Assembly: GCA_000817105.1 (NCBI GenBank)
Contig: JUEP01000005.1
Span: 82,522 to 146,521 of the forward strand
Length of the DNA stretch: 64,000 nt
Direction: 5' to 3'
DNA from: a marine actinobacterium MedAcidi-G3
Lineage (GTDB): Bacteria; Actinomycetota; Acidimicrobiia; Acidimicrobiales; Poriferisodalaceae
Shown: positions 9,564 through 20,460 of the stretch, piece by piece
How the letters are laid out: every line of letters begins with the position of its first letter
Numbering within the stretch: position 1 is the first letter of the stretch
The notes under the pieces: model-generated
Databases searched by the model: none
The model's input: the letters and a program-made list of their open reading frames with translations, nothing else
Told to the model about the DNA's origin: nothing
Translations under genes and position numbers: made by a program

Positions 9564-9887
9564 TCACATATAAGGGTCATTTACGCTCAAGGGCTCTTGC
9601 CACCACTCTTCTGACGAAGGAGCCCAATCCTCAGTAGCAAGAGGATAGATACAATCTACGGGACATGGTTCTATACATTTATCGCATCCGGAACACAATT
9701 CCGGCAGGATAATCACATCAATACCATGGTTGAAGATTGCACCAAAATTTGGTGGGCATGCACGAAGACAAGCGTCACAGTTAATGCACTGAGACATGTC
9801 TATATACATAGGGGGATTGGGCCATTTCTCGTTTCGTTGGCGATTTTCGATTCGCTCCAGCCTTGCTGGACTGTTACCCGATGCCAT
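9564..9887 (-). CDS. 2[4Fe-4S] ferredoxin-like protein
   Basis: The small protein holds two bacterial ferredoxin motifs, CINCDACLRACP and CSGCDKCIEPCP, consistent with two [4Fe-4S] clusters and a role in low-potential electron transfer. The second cysteine set is complete; in the first, the final Cys-Pro pair is followed by NFG. A Trp-rich acidic tail of about 25 residues follows the second motif. Two ATGs are possible (9893 and 9887); 9887 is preferred because TAGAAT sits seven bases before it. It precedes gatC by 22 bases; partner proteins are unknown. Confidence 0.85.
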   Translation of the reverse strand: MASGNSPARLERIENRQRNEKWPNPPMYIDMSQCINCDACLRACPPNFGAIFNHGIDVIILPELCSGCDKCIEPCPVDCIYPLATEDWAPSSEEWWQEPLSVNDPYM

Positions 9888-9894
9888 TGCCATA

Positions 9895-9900
9895 ATTCTA
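9895..9900 (-). promoter_or_regulatory. Candidate -10 hexamer TAGAAT of the ferredoxin-gatCAB unit
   Basis: On the minus strand TAGAAT lies seven bases before the ATG at 9887. This spacing would give a leaderless mRNA beginning at or next to that ATG. Confidence 0.35.
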
Positions 9901-9948
9901 CGGGGCTAGGTCGGTTCCAATTCGACAACCCTCAACAACTCTTCGTTA

Positions 9949-11787
9949 TCAATCAGAAAGAACCCACAACACCACAGCGGAGTTTGGCGCCAACATTGTT
10001 CCGGCAGGTGGCTCTGTCGCCTGAACTAGCTCGCCTTCGCCCGTAACATCTTCTACTTTCAGTCCAACTTCGATCAGACGTTCTCTCGCCTCCATAACGC
10101 TGAGGCCCCGCATATCAGGGACCTCTCGACGATCTGGACCTGCTGACAGCGTTAACGACACTTGCGAGCCGCGTTCCGCCAACAAACCTGGTGACAAACT
10201 CTGCCGAATCACCGCTCCCTCGGGCACAGATTCACTGATCTCATAAGTCAGTGGTCGAGCAAGGGAAAGTTGAACTGAATCCAATGCCCGCTCAGCAGCC
10301 CCTAGATCAAGACCTCCTAACTGGGGAACGGACCGGGGAACAGGGCCCCCAGAGACAATCAAGACGGCTCTCGTTCCAGGCTCCCTGAGAGATCCGCCCA
10401 AAGCCGTTTCGCCATCAATCGTTAGCTTGATTACTTCGCCGGGCGAAATGATCTCGTCGTAGAGCGGCTGCACGAGATCAACCTCGAAACCTTTAGCCAT
10501 TAGTCGGGATGAAGCTGCCTCTGTTGACAACCCCAATACAGGAGGAGTCATACGGAGACGAGGTCCACTCGCGACTTCGACAACCAGCATCGCTCCTTCA
10601 GATAGGCGGCTTCCGGCTTGCGGTCGTTGAGCTATAACAATCCCAGCGGGTACCTCGTCAGTTCGTATCTGGTCCTCATCAAGAACCCAAGAAATAGAAT
10701 CGGCGATTGCACGCACTTCGCCGATAGTACGCCCGGCGTATTCAGCTACCTCATGACTAACGAGACCTTGCGGGCGAACACTACTTACGGCCCACGCAGT
10801 AAAAGCAGCGAACGCCACCAGAACGACACCTGCAGCGACACCTAATTTCCACACAGGTCGCCAACGAACTTGATCGATATCGGAGGCCACAGCCTCCATC
10901 GCGCTACTCTGCGAGACCCCCACCTTAGATTGACTAACCAAGAATGAAGTGAGATCGATTGGCATCGGTTTCGCAAGACTTCTAGCAGCTTTGACAAGAC
11001 CCTCGATCAGAGACGCTGCGTCACAGCGCAAATCCGGATCCTGCGACAGAGCTAGCTCGAAGACGTCCTTGACACTGGGAACACCTAATAGCTCGGTGCG
11101 ATCTGATGCCTCAATGTCGTGAGAAGTGATCGGCAGTTGACCTTCGGCTGCGCGAATCGTCATCGCTAGCGAATACACATCAGATTTCAGGCCGTTTAAA
11201 CCATTGCCGAGTTCCGGAGCTTGAAACTCATGCAGACGCTCATCAATACCAGTTCCCACCAGTTCGAGCCGGCCAGCTTCAGCCGCTACTAGCGCATTTG
11301 CTAAGTAAACAGACGAAAGCTTCGCAGATCCATCCAAACTTAGAAGGACGGTGTTGGGCGAAATATCACCGTGGCACAGCCCTTGAAGGTGAATTTCCTT
11401 CAGCCCTGACGCCAGTTCAATACCCAACTTCAATGTTTGAGCTACGTTGAGCACTTTCCCCGAATCCAGAAACATTTTGAGGGTGATACCAGGAATCTGA
11501 TCGGTTACCACATAAGCGCTTTTTTGGAATCTGCCCCAGTTTCGAACCCTCTCGACAGAAGGGTGAATAACTGATGCTGCCGTTGTTACATCTGAAATCA
11601 GAGATCTAGAAAACTCGATATCTGTAGAAATCGAAGCGCCAAAGATCTTAACTTTTACCTGATCGCCGGTTTCGAGATCATTTGCGCCATAGTCGACTGC
11701 CACCTGGGACCGACCCTGGTAGTCAATCAACTGGTAACGGTCTTCGAGCACTCGACCGGATAGTTCTTTTAGATCGTCGAGAGGCAC
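9949..11787 (-). CDS. PknB-like membrane protein with four PASTA domains; kinase domain probably inactive
   Basis: The 612 residues follow the PknB plan: a cytoplasmic kinase fold (about 10-270), one membrane segment (about 314-336) and four extracellular PASTA domains (about 340-410, 411-483, 484-552, 553-612) that in this family bind muropeptides or lipid II. The catalytic loop keeps HGDISPN (Asp141, Asn145) and a QAPE segment, but no glycine-rich loop is visible and the DFG triplet is replaced by Ser-Val-Tyr near 159-161. It is therefore probably a pseudokinase that senses cell-wall precursors. The start is GTG, with TACTGT six bases upstream. Confidence 0.85.
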   Translation of the reverse strand: MPLDDLKELSGRVLEDRYQLIDYQGRSQVAVDYGANDLETGDQVKVKIFGASISTDIEFSRSLISDVTTAASVIHPSVERVRNWGRFQKSAYVVTDQIPGITLKMFLDSGKVLNVAQTLKLGIELASGLKEIHLQGLCHGDISPNTVLLSLDGSAKLSSVYLANALVAAEAGRLELVGTGIDERLHEFQAPELGNGLNGLKSDVYSLAMTIRAAEGQLPITSHDIEASDRTELLGVPSVKDVFELALSQDPDLRCDAASLIEGLVKAARSLAKPMPIDLTSFLVSQSKVGVSQSSAMEAVASDIDQVRWRPVWKLGVAAGVVLVAFAAFTAWAVSSVRPQGLVSHEVAEYAGRTIGEVRAIADSISWVLDEDQIRTDEVPAGIVIAQRPQAGSRLSEGAMLVVEVASGPRLRMTPPVLGLSTEAASSRLMAKGFEVDLVQPLYDEIISPGEVIKLTIDGETALGGSLREPGTRAVLIVSGGPVPRSVPQLGGLDLGAAERALDSVQLSLARPLTYEISESVPEGAVIRQSLSPGLLAERGSQVSLTLSAGPDRREVPDMRGLSVMEARERLIEVGLKVEDVTGEGELVQATEPPAGTMLAPNSAVVLWVLSD

Positions 11788-11793
11788 GACCCG

Positions 11794-11799
11794 ACAGTA
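11794..11799 (-). promoter_or_regulatory. Candidate -10 hexamer TACTGT of the PASTA protein gene
   Basis: On the minus strand TACTGT lies six bases before the GTG start at 11787, with no Shine-Dalgarno between them. This suggests a leaderless transcript. Confidence 0.35.
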
Positions 11800-11866
11800 C
11801 CGCTAGTGGCAGCCATTTCCGGGTCGCTGAATTTCAACTCAGCCAATAATCGGCCATTATAGAGAG

Positions 11867-12331
11867 GTGAAGAAGCCTCAAAAAAACAATTGGATGACGG
11901 ACAATCCCGGTGGCAACTGGAGTCTCAAGAAAGGTGTCGCGTCATCCTTGACGATATTGGTCTTCTTTGCATTGGTATTGGTAATTTGGATTGCCTCATC
12001 AACACGGGGGGCTCCGCAGCCTTCGACTCTCCCCACCGGATTGCTTGCACTAATCCCCCAAGAAGGTGCCCAAGCTCCCAAACAAACATTGGTCGGTGTT
12101 TCGTTGAGTCCTGGTTGGGAACCAACAGTCATCATTGACGGAGTTGCTATCCCCGACAACCAATTAAGCGCTGGCACTAGGCAGTTAGGTGAGTTCTTCT
12201 TTAGTCCCGGGGAGGACATGGTGATGCCTCAACTTCGCCGAGGCCTCATTTGCGCCAAAGTGATTGCCATTCCGATTATTGATATTGAAGTCGACAACAT
12301 CAACCATGAATGGTGTTGGACTTCTTTTTAA
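11867..12331 (+). CDS. Unknown single-pass membrane protein
   Basis: I do not recognise this 154-residue protein. A basic N-terminus is followed by one hydrophobic segment at about residues 25-44 (SLTILVFFALVLVIWIA), then an outer domain of about 110 residues with two Cys (CAKV and EWCW) near the end. The topology suggests an extracytoplasmic domain held by an N-terminal anchor. The GTG at 11867 is the longest start; an ATG at 11894 is an alternative. It lies alone on the plus strand between the divergent PASTA protein and convergent ligA. Confidence 0.6.
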   Translation: MKKPQKNNWMTDNPGGNWSLKKGVASSLTILVFFALVLVIWIASSTRGAPQPSTLPTGLLALIPQEGAQAPKQTLVGVSLSPGWEPTVIIDGVAIPDNQLSAGTRQLGEFFFSPGEDMVMPQLRRGLICAKVIAIPIIDIEVDNINHEWCWTSF

Positions 12332-12339
12332 TGAATATT

Positions 12340-14430
<2,091 letters not shown>

Positions 14431-14475
14431 TTAGGTAGTTATGAAGAGCGCGCTGAAATAAGCCACGATTGAGAG

Positions 14476-15357
14476 GTGAAGGTTAATAAACCACTTCCGA
14501 TTTTCGTAGCTGTTTGGGTGACCATGCCTTTTTCTATGGGGTTTGCTATCGATACAGCGCTGCAACAAGACACGATGCAAAGGCAGATCGGGGCATCCGT
14601 TTGTTTTTGGGTCGGATGGGGACTAGTTCTGGGGTCGTGCATTATCCGAAGGCCTTGGGGCTTGACCGTGATGCGTGTTCTAACGCCAGCAACACTGCCT
14701 GCCTTATTAGCAGCCCATCTTTATTCCAATATCTCGACAGCCATTTTGGCCCTGGCGCTAACTCATGCCACCGTGGCTAGCTTTCTAGCTTTATTGCCTG
14801 AAACGGGGAACGTTATGGTGGATGGTTTGAGCTACGGCGATGAAAAGCGATTTTTACTTCGAGTGCCTAGCGCAATCGTCATTGGACCATTGATCCTGCT
14901 TTGGGCTGTTGTGGTATTCGGCCTAATTGCTGGGCCGATAGCGGTCGCCTCAGACAACTGGATTCTAGGAATGGTATTCATAGGCATCGGATGGCCTATT
15001 TCGGCTTTCGGATTTCGAGCAATTCACCAGCTCGCTCGAAGGTGGATAGTTTTCGTTCCAAATGGTTTTGTAATTCATGACTATCTAGCAACCAGGGAAC
15101 CTTTTCTTCTAAGGCGACAAGACATTATCTCTCTAGGTCCCGCACCTGCCGACACCGAAACCGATAGTGAAGAGGTCATCGACGTCACTCAATTCGCCTT
15201 GGGCCCTGTGCTCCAAGTCGCTCTTCATGGCGAAGTGGAAGTGGTGCCAAGGTCACGGGGAGTGAGCGAAGTGAAACTGGCGAAAAGAATTTTGTTCTCT
15301 CCAACTCGTCCGGGAGCAGTCCTGAAAGAGGCCTACCTAAGAAGACTGGTTCGATGA
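14476..15357 (+). CDS. Unknown multi-pass membrane protein
   Basis: This 293-residue protein has about six hydrophobic helices in its first 185 residues (for example at 8-25, 40-58, 65-85, 88-107, 130-155, 160-180), then a soluble tail of about 110 residues rich in charge. The tail ends with KRILFSPTRPGAVLKEAYLRR, which reads like a regulated cytoplasmic module; EPFLLRRQDI may be part of a PH-like fold. I cannot assign a family. The start is GTG with GAGAG directly upstream. It is divergent from ligA and converges on mnmA with a 3-base gap. Confidence 0.65.
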   Translation: MKVNKPLPIFVAVWVTMPFSMGFAIDTALQQDTMQRQIGASVCFWVGWGLVLGSCIIRRPWGLTVMRVLTPATLPALLAAHLYSNISTAILALALTHATVASFLALLPETGNVMVDGLSYGDEKRFLLRVPSAIVIGPLILLWAVVVFGLIAGPIAVASDNWILGMVFIGIGWPISAFGFRAIHQLARRWIVFVPNGFVIHDYLATREPFLLRRQDIISLGPAPADTETDSEEVIDVTQFALGPVLQVALHGEVEVVPRSRGVSEVKLAKRILFSPTRPGAVLKEAYLRRLVR

Positions 15358-15360
15358 TCT

Positions 15361-16389
15361 TCAGACTGCCGTAGCCCCGCCTATCACTAGGTCATCACGG
15401 TAGAACACCACCGCTTGGCCAGGCGCTACCTTTCGCCGTGCATCGTCCCAATGCACATTTCCATCCGCGGTTAAATAAGCAGGTTCTTGAGCGCCATGAG
15501 CACTGATTTGGACCTGCAAGCGTCCTATATACGGCTCGTCTACCCAAACATGATCTGATAGGGAAACTTCTTCTGAAAGCAGGTCTTCAGCACTACCCGC
15601 CACTACTCGACGAGACCGGACGTCTACCTGCACAGCGTAGGTTCGGTCAGCATTTCCACCAAGATTAAGCCCTCTCCGTTGGCCTATAGTTACAAGCTCG
15701 ACTGCGTCAACGGATCCAAGTTCATTGCCCTTCACATCCACCACTTCAGCACTGTGTAACTCAAGCCGGTCAGACAAGAAACGGGCACGTCCCTCTGAAG
15801 CAGTTATAAAGCAAACATCCTGGCTATCAGGCTTCGTCGCCGATCGTAAGCCTCTGCGACTAGCTATTTCACGAACTTGGCTCTTCGTCATTTCACCAAC
15901 CGGGAACTCGAGCATAGAAAGGTCCGCCGCCGTCAACATATAGAGGACGTATGATTGATCCTTGCTCTCATCAACTCCTCGAGCGAGCCGTAAACCCTTA
16001 TCGGTATCAACAATTCTGGCGTGGTGGCCCGTGACTACCGAATCAAACCCTAACTTTCTGGCACGAGTTACTAAGGCATCAAACTTGATGTGTCGGTTGC
16101 ATTCGATGCACGGGTTGGGGGTTAAACCAACCGCGTGAGCATCTACGTAGGGGCCAACCACATGCCTATCAAACTCCTCGCCATAGTTGAATACGAAGTG
16201 GTCGATATCTAATTGCTGAGCAACTCGGCGAGCATCGTCCACATCTGAAACCGAGCAACACCCTTGATCTTGAGGACCGCCCCAGAGCTTCAGGGTCACT
16301 CCAGTTACATCATGACCCTGTTCTTTCATTAGGGCCGCTGAAACCGCACTATCGACCCCACCCGACATCGCTACAAGAACGCGACTCAC
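15361..16389 (-). CDS. mnmA: tRNA-specific 2-thiouridylase
   Basis: MnmA thiolates U34 of Lys, Glu and Gln tRNAs. The 342 residues contain the PP-loop MSGGVDSAVSAALMKEQG, the first catalytic Cys in NPCIECNRHIKF, the GHHARI ATP-contact segment, and the second catalytic Cys in SQDVCFITASE. The C-terminal barrel ends ...GQAVVFYRDDLVIGGATAV. The length is slightly short but complete. The start overlaps the end of the cysteine desulfurase gene by four bases, linking the sulfur donor and acceptor. Confidence 0.96.
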   Translation of the reverse strand: MSRVLVAMSGGVDSAVSAALMKEQGHDVTGVTLKLWGGPQDQGCCSVSDVDDARRVAQQLDIDHFVFNYGEEFDRHVVGPYVDAHAVGLTPNPCIECNRHIKFDALVTRARKLGFDSVVTGHHARIVDTDKGLRLARGVDESKDQSYVLYMLTAADLSMLEFPVGEMTKSQVREIASRRGLRSATKPDSQDVCFITASEGRARFLSDRLELHSAEVVDVKGNELGSVDAVELVTIGQRRGLNLGGNADRTYAVQVDVRSRRVVAGSAEDLLSEEVSLSDHVWVDEPYIGRLQVQISAHGAQEPAYLTADGNVHWDDARRKVAPGQAVVFYRDDLVIGGATAV

Positions 16390-17528
16390 GATTCACCCCT
16401 GAGTTGTTCAACACAACGAGGTATCACCTCAATAGCGTGTTCTATTTCCCACTCTTCAGTGCACCAACCTAGAGAAAGCCGAAGTGACCCTGCTGCCAAA
16501 GCCCTGTCCATTCCCATCGCCGCTAACACGTGTGAAGGGTCCATTGCTCCAGACGCGCACGATGCGGCCGCTGATGCCATCACTCCCTCACGTTCAAGCA
16601 ATACCAACAAAGCTTCGCTCTCGATATCTTCAATAACTAGTTGCAGAAGCCCCGCTGCTCTTTCTGTTTGAGGAATGGTTTCAGAACAGCTAGGCATAGC
16701 TTCCTTCAAGCTGGTGGCCAAGCGTTCGGCAAGGATCCCCAAACGTGCAATTTCACTCTTTCGGGACTTCTCGAGATGCTGCAAGGCAACGCCTATCGCT
16801 ACTATCCCTGCCGTATTGTGTGTTCCACTTCTCCGCTCTGCTTCTTGACCACCACCAAGTAATTGCGGGGCGAGCCCGACATGGTTTCGAACCGCCAGCA
16901 CACCGCTCCCCTTCGGTCCACCAAACTTATGGCCACTTATAGAAAGCATGTCTGCCCTCGCTGAGGCATCAACGAGATCAATCCAATTAATTGCTTGAAC
17001 TGCGTCTGTGTGCAACATGGCTTGCGGAGCATGACGATCTCTCAGTTCAGCGATCGGTTCCAGGTCAATGATTTTCCCTGATTCATTATTTACCAACATG
17101 ACGGAAAGAACAGATACCTCCTCATCGAGCAGGGTTTCGAGGTGCTCTAGGTCAATATCGCCGGTCGAACTGACCTTTACTAGCCGCCCGTTATGGAATT
17201 CCACAGGATGTAACACCGCATGATGTTCAGTTTCAGGACAGATAGCAACGCCATCTGCACCACATACTCCATGGATAGCAAGATTATCCGATTCGGTGCC
17301 ACCACTAGTGAAGACAATCTCATGGGGACCAAATCCCAAGAAGTGTCCACAAATTTCTCGAGCATCGTCTATCGCGGTCCTAGACGACCGAGCCATACGA
17401 TGACCACCAGATGGATTTCCAAAATGCTCGGTAAAATAGGGCAACATTGCATCGAGAACTTCTGGCCTGACTGGAGTAGAGGCAGCGCAATCGAGGTATA
17501 CGGAGCGATCAACCTTTGCTGTCTTCAT
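16386..17528 (-). CDS. iscS: Cysteine desulfurase (IscS/NifS class V aminotransferase)
   Basis: This PLP enzyme releases sulfur from cysteine as a persulfide for tRNA thiolation and Fe-S clusters. The 380 residues show YLDCAASTPVRPEVLDAM, the GGTESDNLAIHG segment, the PLP lysine in SISGHKFGGPKGSG, RRSGTHNTAGIVAIG, and the catalytic Cys in the AAASCASGAMDPSHVL loop. The frame is open to a TTG at 17549, but the ATG at 17528 fits the family and has TAACCT seven bases upstream. It overlaps mnmA by four bases, so its main client is likely MnmA. Confidence 0.93.
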   Translation of the reverse strand: MKTAKVDRSVYLDCAASTPVRPEVLDAMLPYFTEHFGNPSGGHRMARSSRTAIDDAREICGHFLGFGPHEIVFTSGGTESDNLAIHGVCGADGVAICPETEHHAVLHPVEFHNGRLVKVSSTGDIDLEHLETLLDEEVSVLSVMLVNNESGKIIDLEPIAELRDRHAPQAMLHTDAVQAINWIDLVDASARADMLSISGHKFGGPKGSGVLAVRNHVGLAPQLLGGGQEAERRSGTHNTAGIVAIGVALQHLEKSRKSEIARLGILAERLATSLKEAMPSCSETIPQTERAAGLLQLVIEDIESEALLVLLEREGVMASAAASCASGAMDPSHVLAAMGMDRALAAGSLRLSLGWCTEEWEIEHAIEVIPRCVEQLRGES

Positions 17529-17535
17529 GACACCA

Positions 17536-17541
17536 AGGTTA
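17536..17541 (-). promoter_or_regulatory. Candidate -10 hexamer TAACCT of iscS-mnmA
   Basis: On the minus strand TAACCT lies seven bases before the ATG at 17528. This is the leaderless spacing seen elsewhere in the window and supports that start over the TTG at 17549. Confidence 0.4.
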
Positions 17542-17550
17542 GGGCCCAAA

Positions 17551-17556
17551 TAAACT
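17551..17556 (+). promoter_or_regulatory. Candidate -10 hexamer TAAACT of the methyltransferase gene
   Basis: TAAACT lies seven bases before the ATG at 17564. It is only ten bases from the divergent iscS hexamer, so the two promoters would share a compact region. Confidence 0.4.
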
Positions 17557-17563
17557 GAGTGGT

Positions 17564-18316
17564 ATGGAGCTGCCGAATTCAGTTAACTATCTATCGTCAA
17601 CCTACGGTGATGCCTTTGCTGATGTGTACGACGATTGGTACCAGCAAGTAACGGATGTAGAAGGCACAGTAGCTCTAATCAGCCATCTTTCCCAAGGCCG
17701 GGAGGTCCTCGAATTAGGAGTAGGAACTGGTCGTTTAGCCCTTCCAATCGCTTCTAAAGGCATACCCACTACAGGGGTGGACTCATCTTCTGAAATGCTA
17801 AGACGTTTAAAAGCCAGAGATACTTCAAAGGTCGTCAAGATTCACTTAGCGGATATGGCTGAATGGCTTCCGGTCGGGCCTTTCAAAATAATTTTTTGTG
17901 CGTACAACACTTTTTTCAATCTCGTTAATTCAGCCGAACAAGAACAATGTCTTCAGCTCGTGAGAGATCGTTTGACACCAGACGGACTATTCATTGTCGA
18001 AGCCTTTGTCCCCTCTAACTACTCTCTTTTACCAACCAGAGGAGTCGAGTCCCGCCATCTGGCCAATACGACTGTGCTCAACATCACAATTCGAGAAAAA
18101 GTTTCGGGAATTGTACGTGGTCAAAGTGTGGAGTTAGGCGAAAGCGGTGCCGTATTACGCCCTTGGAAAATCCTCATCAAGACTCCCGACGAACTAGACC
18201 AGATTGCAGCCCGTCAGAATTTAAAATTGGTGGAGCGATGGCAAGATTGGCAGCAAAGCGCTTTTACCAGCACAAGCGATCACCATGTATCCGTCTACGC
18301 TCTAGCTAATTCATAA
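17564..18316 (+). CDS. Class I SAM-dependent methyltransferase
   Basis: The 250-residue protein has the class I Rossmann order. Motif I is VLELGVGTGRLALPIASKG near residues 48-66, an acidic residue follows strand 2 (TGVDSSSEMLRRL), and motif IV-like FKIIFCAYNTFFNLVNS near 107-123 precedes the post-I region LTPDGLFIVEAFVPS. An N-terminal YGDAFADVYDDWYQQV is typical of small-molecule methyltransferases. The substrate cannot be read from sequence. It is followed after 30 bases by the SRPBCC-phosphotransferase fusion and may share its transcript. Confidence 0.85.
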   Translation: MELPNSVNYLSSTYGDAFADVYDDWYQQVTDVEGTVALISHLSQGREVLELGVGTGRLALPIASKGIPTTGVDSSSEMLRRLKARDTSKVVKIHLADMAEWLPVGPFKIIFCAYNTFFNLVNSAEQEQCLQLVRDRLTPDGLFIVEAFVPSNYSLLPTRGVESRHLANTTVLNITIREKVSGIVRGQSVELGESGAVLRPWKILIKTPDELDQIAARQNLKLVERWQDWQQSAFTSTSDHHVSVYALANS

Positions 18317-18346
18317 TTCCGATCCACTGCCTGAGAGCAAAAGTAG

Positions 18347-19474
18347 ATGAAGATTCAAATCTCAATTGATCTACCCGCCTCTCCTACAGAAGTATGGGAC
18401 TACCTCCGAGACGTAACGAAGCATCCTGAGTGGATGATCGATGCCCTAAGTGTCGAAGTGACATCTGAGATATCGGAAGGGCCAGGATTAACCTTTGTGT
18501 GCTTGACAGCTATCGGGCCCTTTAGGATCCGCGATCAAATGGAAGTGGTCGAATGGCAACATGAAAAACTCATGGCGGTCAAACATTCAGGCATCGTCGC
18601 TGGGGTTGGCCGGTTCACACTTGACGCTATTGCAGGAGGAACGCGTTTCAGCTGGGTCGAGTCCATTGACTTGCCGTGGCATTTTGCAGGCAGGCTAGGG
18701 GAACGGTTTGCCAAACCGATCCTTACGTCTATCTGGAAGCGAAATTTAAGGGGACTGAGAAAGAAAATCATCGAACGGCAACAAACCGGAACTGAAATGG
18801 AGCCCGCTGGGCTCATAAATATTGGGTCCGAATGGGAGCTTCGCCATTACGGTCCCGACCAGGTAGTTCGAACAAGCACCCATGAACTGGACCTATCTCG
18901 CGAAGCCGAGGCATTAGAGATACTGGCAGATGCAGGCTTCCCTGTGCCTAAGTTAACCAAGCGTTTGTCTAAAGCTTCCTTAGTGATAGAGCGCATTGAC
19001 GGTCCAACAATGTTGGAGGATCTCATAGCTCGCCCCTGGACGCTGAGCAGACATGCAAAAAATCTCGCCCGACTGCATCGGGCCCTCGGAAAGATCAATG
19101 CACCGCAAGACTGGAAGCGCGTCAGCCAGGGCGACTCGATAGTCCATCTGGACTTACATCCTGCGGCGATCAAAATGCGGAGCGGACGTCCCGTGGTGTT
19201 GAACTGGTACAGGGCGGCTCGTGGTTCTCCAGCGTTCGATGCCGCTGTGACCTACGTGATTCTCCGCACAGCTCAATCTGACAATGGCCGGCTAGGCCGC
19301 TTGCTTGTCTCCAGTCTCAGGAAAAGATTCGCAAAAATCTTCATCAAAGAATTCGGAGCCAAAGAAGTCCTGGCTTGCGTGCGTGAGGCCGCTGAGCTCA
19401 GGTTGTTGGATGTAAATCTTTCTTCAAATGAACGAGAAGCCGTTTTCGCGCTGGCCCGAGATGAGCTCGATTAA
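18347..19474 (+). CDS. SRPBCC domain fused to a degenerate aminoglycoside-phosphotransferase-like domain
   Basis: Residues 1-145 match the SRPBCC/polyketide-cyclase START-like fold, a hydrophobic-ligand cup (MKIQISIDLPASPTEVWDYL, then GVGRFTLDAIAGGTRFSW). Residues about 165-375 match the APH/ChoK kinase fold, but the Brenner-type loop reads HLDLHPAAI (Asp269 kept, the expected Asn at 274 is Ala) and the metal-binding aspartate is Asn286 in LNWYRAARG. The kinase half is therefore likely inactive or altered. The fusion could couple ligand binding to a pseudoenzyme. It overlaps the meaB stop by four bases, convergently. Confidence 0.75.
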   Translation: MKIQISIDLPASPTEVWDYLRDVTKHPEWMIDALSVEVTSEISEGPGLTFVCLTAIGPFRIRDQMEVVEWQHEKLMAVKHSGIVAGVGRFTLDAIAGGTRFSWVESIDLPWHFAGRLGERFAKPILTSIWKRNLRGLRKKIIERQQTGTEMEPAGLINIGSEWELRHYGPDQVVRTSTHELDLSREAEALEILADAGFPVPKLTKRLSKASLVIERIDGPTMLEDLIARPWTLSRHAKNLARLHRALGKINAPQDWKRVSQGDSIVHLDLHPAAIKMRSGRPVVLNWYRAARGSPAFDAAVTYVILRTAQSDNGRLGRLLVSSLRKRFAKIFIKEFGAKEVLACVREAAELRLLDVNLSSNEREAVFALARDELD

Positions 19475-20433
19475 TTATCGTCTTCTGCCATCGAAATAAG
19501 CTGGGCCGCCGCCGCATATGGGTCGATCTCTCCCCGCATTAACTGCTCTTTTAGTTTGGCTGTCTCCGGTCGATCCATTGTCGCTACGACTCGATTTTCA
19601 AGGCTTCGAGTCACAATTTCGCTTAGCTCAGCGTCAATCCGTCGGATGCGTCGTGCCTTAAGTTCACCGCAGTTTTCGAGATACTCACGGTGTGCTGCAA
19701 TTTCTCTCCACAGCTCATCAACACCAACTTGGTCGGTCGCAACAGTCATCAATATCGGTGGTTCCCATTCTCCAAGGGAGGACAATTCAAGCATCTGCTG
19801 AATATCTCGACGCGTATCATCTGCACCTTTTCGATCCGCTTTGTTGATGACGAAAATATCCGCCACCTCCATGAGCCCAGCCTTGTTCGCTTGGACTGCG
19901 TCTCCCCAACCCGGATTGACAACCACAATCGTCGTATCTGCCGCTCCCGCAATATCTACCTCAACCTGCCCAACTCCAACCGTTTCAACTAGCACCCACG
20001 GCCAATCCAAAGCGTCGAGCACTCGGATTGCTTGAGGAGTGGCGAGACTCAGGCCTCCAAGGTGACCCCGGGTCGCCATAGAACGAATGTAAATTCCATC
20101 ATCCATAACGTGATCTTGCATACGAACCCGATCACCTAAGATGGCCCCGCCTGTAAAGGGTGACGAAGGGTCGATCGCTAAAATCGCTAAACGTTCCTCT
20201 TCTGCACGAACCACTGATGCTAGAGCGGCGGTGAGGCTAGATTTCCCTGAACCAGGTGCGCCAGTCATCCCAACGGTATAGGCCCCGCCAACATGCGAGT
20301 AAGTCTCAGCACCCAAAAGACGGGCTTCATCTCCCCCGCGTTCGACTAGGGACATGAGCCTGGCAAGCGCTAGACGCTGCCCCTCACGTGCTGCCTTCAG
20401 CAAGGCTACGGGATCTCTGCTGAGCCTGTTCAT
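19471..20433 (-). CDS. meaB: MeaB/ArgK-type G-protein chaperone of methylmalonyl-CoA mutase
   Basis: MeaB protects and reloads adenosylcobalamin-dependent mutases. The 320-residue GTPase has an N-terminal helical arm, Walker A GAPGSGKSSL, ILAIDPSSPFTGGAILGDRV in the switch I region, VETVGVGQVEVDIAGAAD in switch II, and the base-recognition NKAD. The C-terminal dimerisation arm ends at about residue 318. The ATG at 20433 is preferred over a TTG at 20442. No mutase gene is in the window, so the client, methylmalonyl-CoA mutase or a relative, must be encoded elsewhere. Confidence 0.92.
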   Translation of the reverse strand: MNRLSRDPVALLKAAREGQRLALARLMSLVERGGDEARLLGAETYSHVGGAYTVGMTGAPGSGKSSLTAALASVVRAEEERLAILAIDPSSPFTGGAILGDRVRMQDHVMDDGIYIRSMATRGHLGGLSLATPQAIRVLDALDWPWVLVETVGVGQVEVDIAGAADTTIVVVNPGWGDAVQANKAGLMEVADIFVINKADRKGADDTRRDIQQMLELSSLGEWEPPILMTVATDQVGVDELWREIAAHREYLENCGELKARRIRRIDAELSEIVTRSLENRVVATMDRPETAKLKEQLMRGEIDPYAAAAQLISMAEDDN

Positions 20434-20460
20434 CGATGACAATCAGTGGCAGACAGTCAA

